Shown here one piece after another: positions 59,618-64,000 of a DNA stretch of 64,000 bases. Where the stretch lies: positions 620,001 to 684,000 of the forward strand of contig JALPQD010000393.1 of NCBI GenBank assembly GCA_023101885.1, read 5' to 3'. Position numbers and translations under genes: made by a program. Each line of letters starts with the position of its first letter. Position 1 is the stretch's first letter. The notes below the pieces were generated by a model. It ran no database searches and was not told where the DNA came from. It saw only the letters and a program-made list of their open reading frames with translations. The DNA comes from Typhlomys cinereus. Taxonomy: Eukaryota; Chordata; Mammalia; Rodentia; Platacanthomyidae.

Positions 59618-61104
59618 AAAAAATGAGCCTTGGAACTTAAAAGAAACTTTACCAGGGATGAAATTAAAATGTCTAACAAATATCTTTAAAAAATGCTGGC
59701 ATCCTTAGCCATCAGGGAAGTGCAAATCAAAACCTTCCTGAGATATCATCTCACCCCGTCCAGGATGGCAAAAATCCACAATACAAACAACACCAAATGC
59801 TGGAGAGGATGTGGCGAGAAGGGAACTCTCCTAGATTGCTGGTGGGAATGCAGGCTTATACAACCACTCTGGCGAGCCATCTGACGAGTCTTAAAAAGTT
59901 AAAAATTTAAATGCCATATGACCCTGCTATTCTACTTTTGGGACTAATCCACTTTTGGGAAAATTCACCTCAAAGTCACAAGCACGACCATGTTCATAGC
60001 AGCACTGTTTACAATAGGAAAGTCATGGAATCAACCCAATCAACAATTGATGATTGCATAAAGAAAATGTGGTGCATTTATACAATAGAATACTACTCAG
60101 TCATCAAAAATGATGAATTAATGAAATTTGCTGAGAAATGGATGGAATTAGAAAAAATTATATTGAGTGAAGTATCCCAGACACAGAAAATTATGTGCCA
60201 TAAGTACTCCTTAATAGGTGGATGCTAGTATCAAACTCACTTAATGACACACTCAAAGATAAATCTCTGTAATACCTACAGTAATTGCAAAGATTAAACA
60301 GGAGGGAAGGGGAAGGAGGACCCTGCCAGAAACAGAGAGAGGGGATCATATTACAGCAGATAAAATAGGCCACCAAGTACTGCAAGTAAATAGTAAGACA
60401 TCTGGTTTGGCTCACAGTCTTTTCTTCCTGGTCACTTGCAACTGAAGAGATTTGATCTCACCAGTCAGGGAAGGCATAGAGTCTGGCAGATAGAAGGTAA
60501 CCATCCTACAAATGGGAGACTGACCCCCTCCCTCACCATGGTCTCCTACTTATTCCATCTACCTTTGAGTCTACTCTTATAGTAAGATTCTATTTTAACA
60601 GCCTTTTATCTCTAGCTAGGAGGTGATATCCAATACCCCTCAAGATGTAGCCAAGGGCGGTGAAGGAACAGCAAAACTGCAAAAAAATCCATAATTCAGA
60701 ACATCAGAGACTCTATGGCAACCACCCGGAACCAGGCCAGGATAATCTCTCCCAGTCCTAAAGCTCAGGGAAATTTGCGGAAGAGGGGGCGGGAAGATTG
60801 TAAGAGCCTAAAGATGGCGAGGAGCAATGATATGCAAGATACTCCACACAAGTTAGGGCTGAATAATCATAATAGGACTTTGCATGACCTGCACAATGAC
60901 CGACATATCATTGACGCCCCCAAAGTCTAGCATGGATCATAGGCACTAGAATCCTTAGAGGCAATGGATTAACAGCCACAGTAATGTTCCTATACTAAAG
61001 AGGAACACAAGAAAGAGCTGTAGGCAATGCTACCGAGTCCTTACACCTCATCAGAGAGGAGGACCCAGAGGGAAGTTTGATATACACGCTAAAGTATGCT
61101 CCAG

Positions 61105-61297
61105 GGATGGGGGAGAAGGGGCACTGGGAGAAAGAGAGGGAGGGGGGAAAGGAAGGGAAAAGGCAGGGAGGAGCAAGGGGATCCAGGGAGGGGTGGAGAG
61201 AGGGAGGGGACCAGGGTACCTACTAAGTTTGTATGAGTGGAAAAAATAAATAACAAATAAAATAAATAAAATAAAATAAAATAAAATAATAAAATAA
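61105..61297 (+). repeat. L1-3 G-rich tract and A-rich tail
   Basis: A polypurine stretch with repeated GGGG runs at 61105-61215, then TACTAAGTTTGTATGAGTGG, then an AATAAA-rich tail with ATAAA repeats to 61297. Typical rodent L1 3' end. Confidence 0.9.
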
Positions 61298-63222
61298 ATT
61301 TACAGAATTCTGGTAAGAGGAATGGATATGTAGGTATGTGAAGTTTAAAAGTTTCCAAAGAGAATTCAGTGAGATCCACAATAATACAACTCTTAAAACA
61401 TGAAAGAGCAAATCTTGAACACAGCGAGAGAATTGTCATATAATATTATCACTGTGTTATTATCAAAGGATTTCCCAGCAGAATTTTTGTAGGCCAGGAG
61501 AGAGTGAGATGATGTTCTTTTAAATGAAGAAAAAAGAAGGAAGAGAAGGAACAGAAAGGAGAGGAGAGAGGAGGAGGAGCAGGATAACAATGAAGAGAAG
61601 GAGGAAATGTTGATATGTCACAGAAAGAGATGTTCCTAGCCAAGATTATTTTGTAAAGCTGCTTTTCACAAATAAAGGAGAAAAATTATCTTACAAATGA
61701 ATGGAAAGGAGTTCATTACTATTCAGTTTGAGTTAGTAGAATTTTTAGTTAGAGGAAACCACACCAGTTAGCCACATAAAAGCGCAAATAAGTGTAAAAT
61801 TCAATAACAAAATAAGAATAGAGTGAAATTCAGGAACTTTACTACTATATAAGTGGTGTGTAGATCACTTTTAACTCTAGAGGACAAAATTATGTAACAG
61901 TAGTTACTGATACAGTAGCTTTCTAATATATGCACAAGACATAAGATATGTTTTAAGTATTTCATAAGAATGGAATAAGAAAGTAGAATTGAAGCTGTGT
62001 TTAATAATATACTTCAAATGAAAATTTATAAAGAGTCAAAGAAAGATACTCGCAGGTAGCCTGACTGTATGCACATGTAGGAAACCCTAAGTAAGCCACC
62101 CCAAACCATTGGCATGAATAAAGAGAAAGAATGGTTCGCAGATGAGAAATCAATACTCAATTATACTTCTATACACTAAAAAGAAACTTTCCAAATCAGG
62201 AATCTGGAAAACAATGCTATTTTTAATGTTATCTGAAGAATAAACTATTAAGGATTAAATTCAGTTGTGAAGGTAAAATTTCTGTCACTGAAAATTACAA
62301 AACATAAATGAAAACAAATATAGGAACAAATAAATGGAAAGATATCATGGCTTATGAATTGCAAGACTTAATACCATTAAATTGTGAAAATTGCTCATAA
62401 CTACTTACCAATATTTTAAGTCCCAATCAAATTTTCAATGGAAGTAAGATAAAATCATAATATTCAGTTGGAACCACAAAAACTATAATTACTATTATTA
62501 ATCATTTTAATTGTAAAATACTGTAATTAATCATCTTGAGCAAGGGAGAGCTTATGGGATCACATTTCCTGTTTTTAAATAATATTTGAAGGCTATATTA
62601 ACAAGAGTATAATAGAGGGATAAAAGCAGATGATAAACCAATGGAAAACCATTGATAACCAAGAAAGCAATTTGTGTTTTAAAACATCTGGTCAATTGAT
62701 TTTTGGTATTAAAATATACAATACAAAAAAATCTCTTCAGTAAATGGTGTGCACACTGTCCAAAAGAATTAAATAGGATCTTGATCCTTGTAAGACACAC
62801 ATAAAGCAGCTCAGAAGTGCCTTCATGACTTCAGTGTAAGGCATAAATTGGTGAAAACACAGATACAAATCTGGACATAGGTCTCGGTGATAAATTTTTA
62901 TGTTCCTGAACAAAAGCTTAGGCAATAAAAGCAAAAATAAATAAGAGGAACTAAATGAAGCTAAATTCAACTTAGCAAAATAAACAGTCAAAAGATTAAA
63001 AATTTTATCCCTTGAATAGGAGAAAATATGCAAAAATCATTTGTCAGAAAAGAGTTTAATATCTAAAACCTTTGCAATGTTAATGTGAATGAAATTTAGC
63101 CTCCTGGGAAAGTATTACATAGTCACTCAAAATTTTTACATAGATCTACTGTGTGATTCAGGATTTCTACTTTTGAGTATCTATAGAAAGGAATCAATGT
63201 CACCATCTCAAAAAATTGAATT

Positions 63223-63431
63223 ACCATGTTCTTTGTGTAATCCATGATAATTAGGTATAGAAACAAACTAGTTATATAGCTGTTTGTTTCTGTATAGCTG
63301 TACAAATATGAATTACTTCAGAAAATGCAATGGAGTACTTTTGAATTATAAAAATAAGGAAATATTATCTTTGTTTTTTTTTAAATTTTATTATTATTAT
63401 TTATTCAAATATGTGTGTGTGCGTGCATACA

Positions 63432-63481
<50 letters not shown>

Positions 63482-63841
63482 ACCACGGGCGAATTCGGGA
63501 ACCCCCATGGACTGCCTCCATCTCCTTGTTCACTCTGCCCCGGGATTCACAGGCTTCGCCCTACCAGGACCAGAAACGCAGGCCACCCCCGCTTCCACCC
63601 GGCATCTATACGTGGGGTCTAGGATCCGAACTCAGGACCTTCTGCCTGCAAGGCAGAGGCTTAACCCCTGAGCCACCTCTCCAGCCCCAGAAATATTATC
63701 TTTGTATAATCCATGTTCTTTGTGTAATCCATGGTAGTTAGGTATGGAAACTAGTACCCATCTGTATAGCTATACAAATATGAATAACTTCAGAAAATAT
63801 AATGGATTCCTTTCGAATTATAAAAATAAGGAAATATTATC
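63223..63841. repeat. Tandem duplication of about 150 bp, later split by a SINE
   Basis: Copy 1 is 63223-63374 and copy 2 about 63711-63841. Both run from CCATGTTCTTTGTGTAATCC to AAAATAAGGAAATATTATC. Copy 2 has a net internal loss of about 20 bp and several substitutions. The SINE at 63375-63689 lies at the end of copy 1. Confidence 0.88.
63375..63689 (-). mobile_element. Young B2-type SINE in the ancient L1
   Basis: Minus orientation, full length, with a (GT)n of about 45 bp at 63434-63478. The perfect 16-bp duplication GAAATATTATCTTTGT lies at 63359-63374 and 63690-63705. It inserted at the junction between two copies of a local duplication. Confidence 0.95.
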
Positions 63842-64000
63842 ATTCAGAAAACAATATTGAAAGCCATATTACTAAAATAAATATATCAAGCACGGAAAGA
63901 CAAGTACTGTATAATCTCATTTGTACCATCTAAAAAAGTTGACCTGAAAGTTACAAAGGCATGTAGTTGGAAAATGAATGAAGAAGAAAGGGTATTGGTC

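Larger units (their letters stand above)
55838..60228 (+). pseudogene. L1-3 ORF2 pseudogene, FVDD site, interrupted twice
   Basis: Endonuclease signatures remain but are altered: the GDFNT motif reads RDFNT near 56257, and SDHHG is kept near 56507. The reverse-transcriptase N-region is open at 57086-57511 (CPRPDGHSTEFYQIF). After the SINE it resumes at 57994, and the catalytic motif is FVDD at 58186-58197. The C-terminal cysteine motif near 59800 has its His replaced by Asp ([18 protein letters not shown]). A second L1 fragment splits the region at 59276-59617. Many stops and frameshifts. Confidence 0.9.
54428..61297 (+). mobile_element. L1-3: near full-length LINE-1, decayed, with nested insertions
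   Basis: Order: 5' UTR 54428-54736, ORF1 54737-55793, ORF2 about 55838-60228, 3' UTR with a G-rich tract at about 61105-61215 and (ATAAA)n-type tail 61236-61297. A 10-bp duplication ATTTACAGAA lies at 54418-54427 and 61298-61307. The flanks on both sides belong to one ancient L1, independently supporting the ends. A young SINE (57700-57977) and a truncated L1 (59276-59617) are inserted in ORF2. Without them it is about 6.25 kb. Stops and frameshifts make it inactive. Confidence 0.9.
61308..63950 (+). repeat. Ancient L1, right part (ORF1 C-terminus through ORF2 end)
   Basis: Degraded ordered phrases: AGGATTTCCCAGCAGAATTT and GTAGGCCAGGAGAGAGTGAG (ORF1 C-terminal region, 61470-61510), then TTGTAAAGCTGCTTTTCACA. 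ORF2 middle and 3' phrases follow at 62150-63130, including CTGGTCAATTGATTTTTGG-like and AGAAAATATGCAAAAATCAT. Final ORF2 phrases (GCACGGAAAGACAAGTACTG) lie at about 63890. Together with 54110-54427 this is one old copy into which L1-3 inserted. A GA-rich block lies at about 61525-61600. Confidence 0.72.

Noticed and set aside
1..64000. A novel multi-gene functional system
   Set aside because: No host gene cluster, conserved non-repeat coding frame or RNA gene was seen. All sizeable protein similarity is L1 ORF1/ORF2.

Overview
The window looks like gene-poor, intergenic nuclear DNA from a rodent, almost entirely built from transposable elements. It is AT-rich, carries mammalian L1 retrotransposons, and contains B1-, B2-, B3- and B4-like SINEs plus old MIR copies. 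That SINE mixture points to the Myodonta (mouse-like and jerboa-like rodents); I cannot name the species. The youngest SINE is a roughly 290-bp B2-type element with at least six similar copies. I found no host protein-coding gene, rRNA, functional tRNA or CRISPR array that I would defend.

Layout. 1-3.2 kb: mostly unassigned AT-rich DNA with an old L1 3' end and a (TCTA)n microsatellite. 3.2-10.7 kb: a near full-length minus-strand L1 (L1-1), broken by mutations and carrying two young SINEs. 10.8-24.3 kb: scattered old SINEs (B1, B3, B4-like, MIR), an ancient L1 fragment, LTR-like sequence, and a protein-like open stretch near 18.1 kb. 24.35-31.6 kb: a plus-strand L1 (L1-2) with a perfect 17-bp target-site duplication that encloses about 707 bp of non-L1 sequence after its poly(A), the signature of a 3' transduction. 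33.7-37.8 kb: an older truncated L1 interrupted by two MaLR-type LTRs and a SINE, followed by a separate insertion made only of L1 3' UTR. 38-53 kb: largely unassigned, with scattered SINEs, MaLR-type LTRs, an ancient L1 piece and a minus-strand truncated L1. 53.5-63.95 kb: a nested stack. An ancient plus-strand L1 is split by a near full-length younger L1 (L1-3), which itself holds a young SINE and a third L1 fragment; further SINEs sit in the flanks, one inside another.

No gene set works together here. The only coding capacity is decayed L1 ORF1 (RNA-binding chaperone) and ORF2 (endonuclease and reverse transcriptase). The reverse-transcriptase site is FADD in L1-2, but reads FADN in L1-1 and FVDD in L1-3. 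No convincing undescribed functional system was seen. The most informative observations are the L1-2 3' transduction, the different 5' UTRs of the three large L1s, a SINE with an extra tail, the insertion-defined ends of an LTR family, and the insertion order in the last 10 kb.
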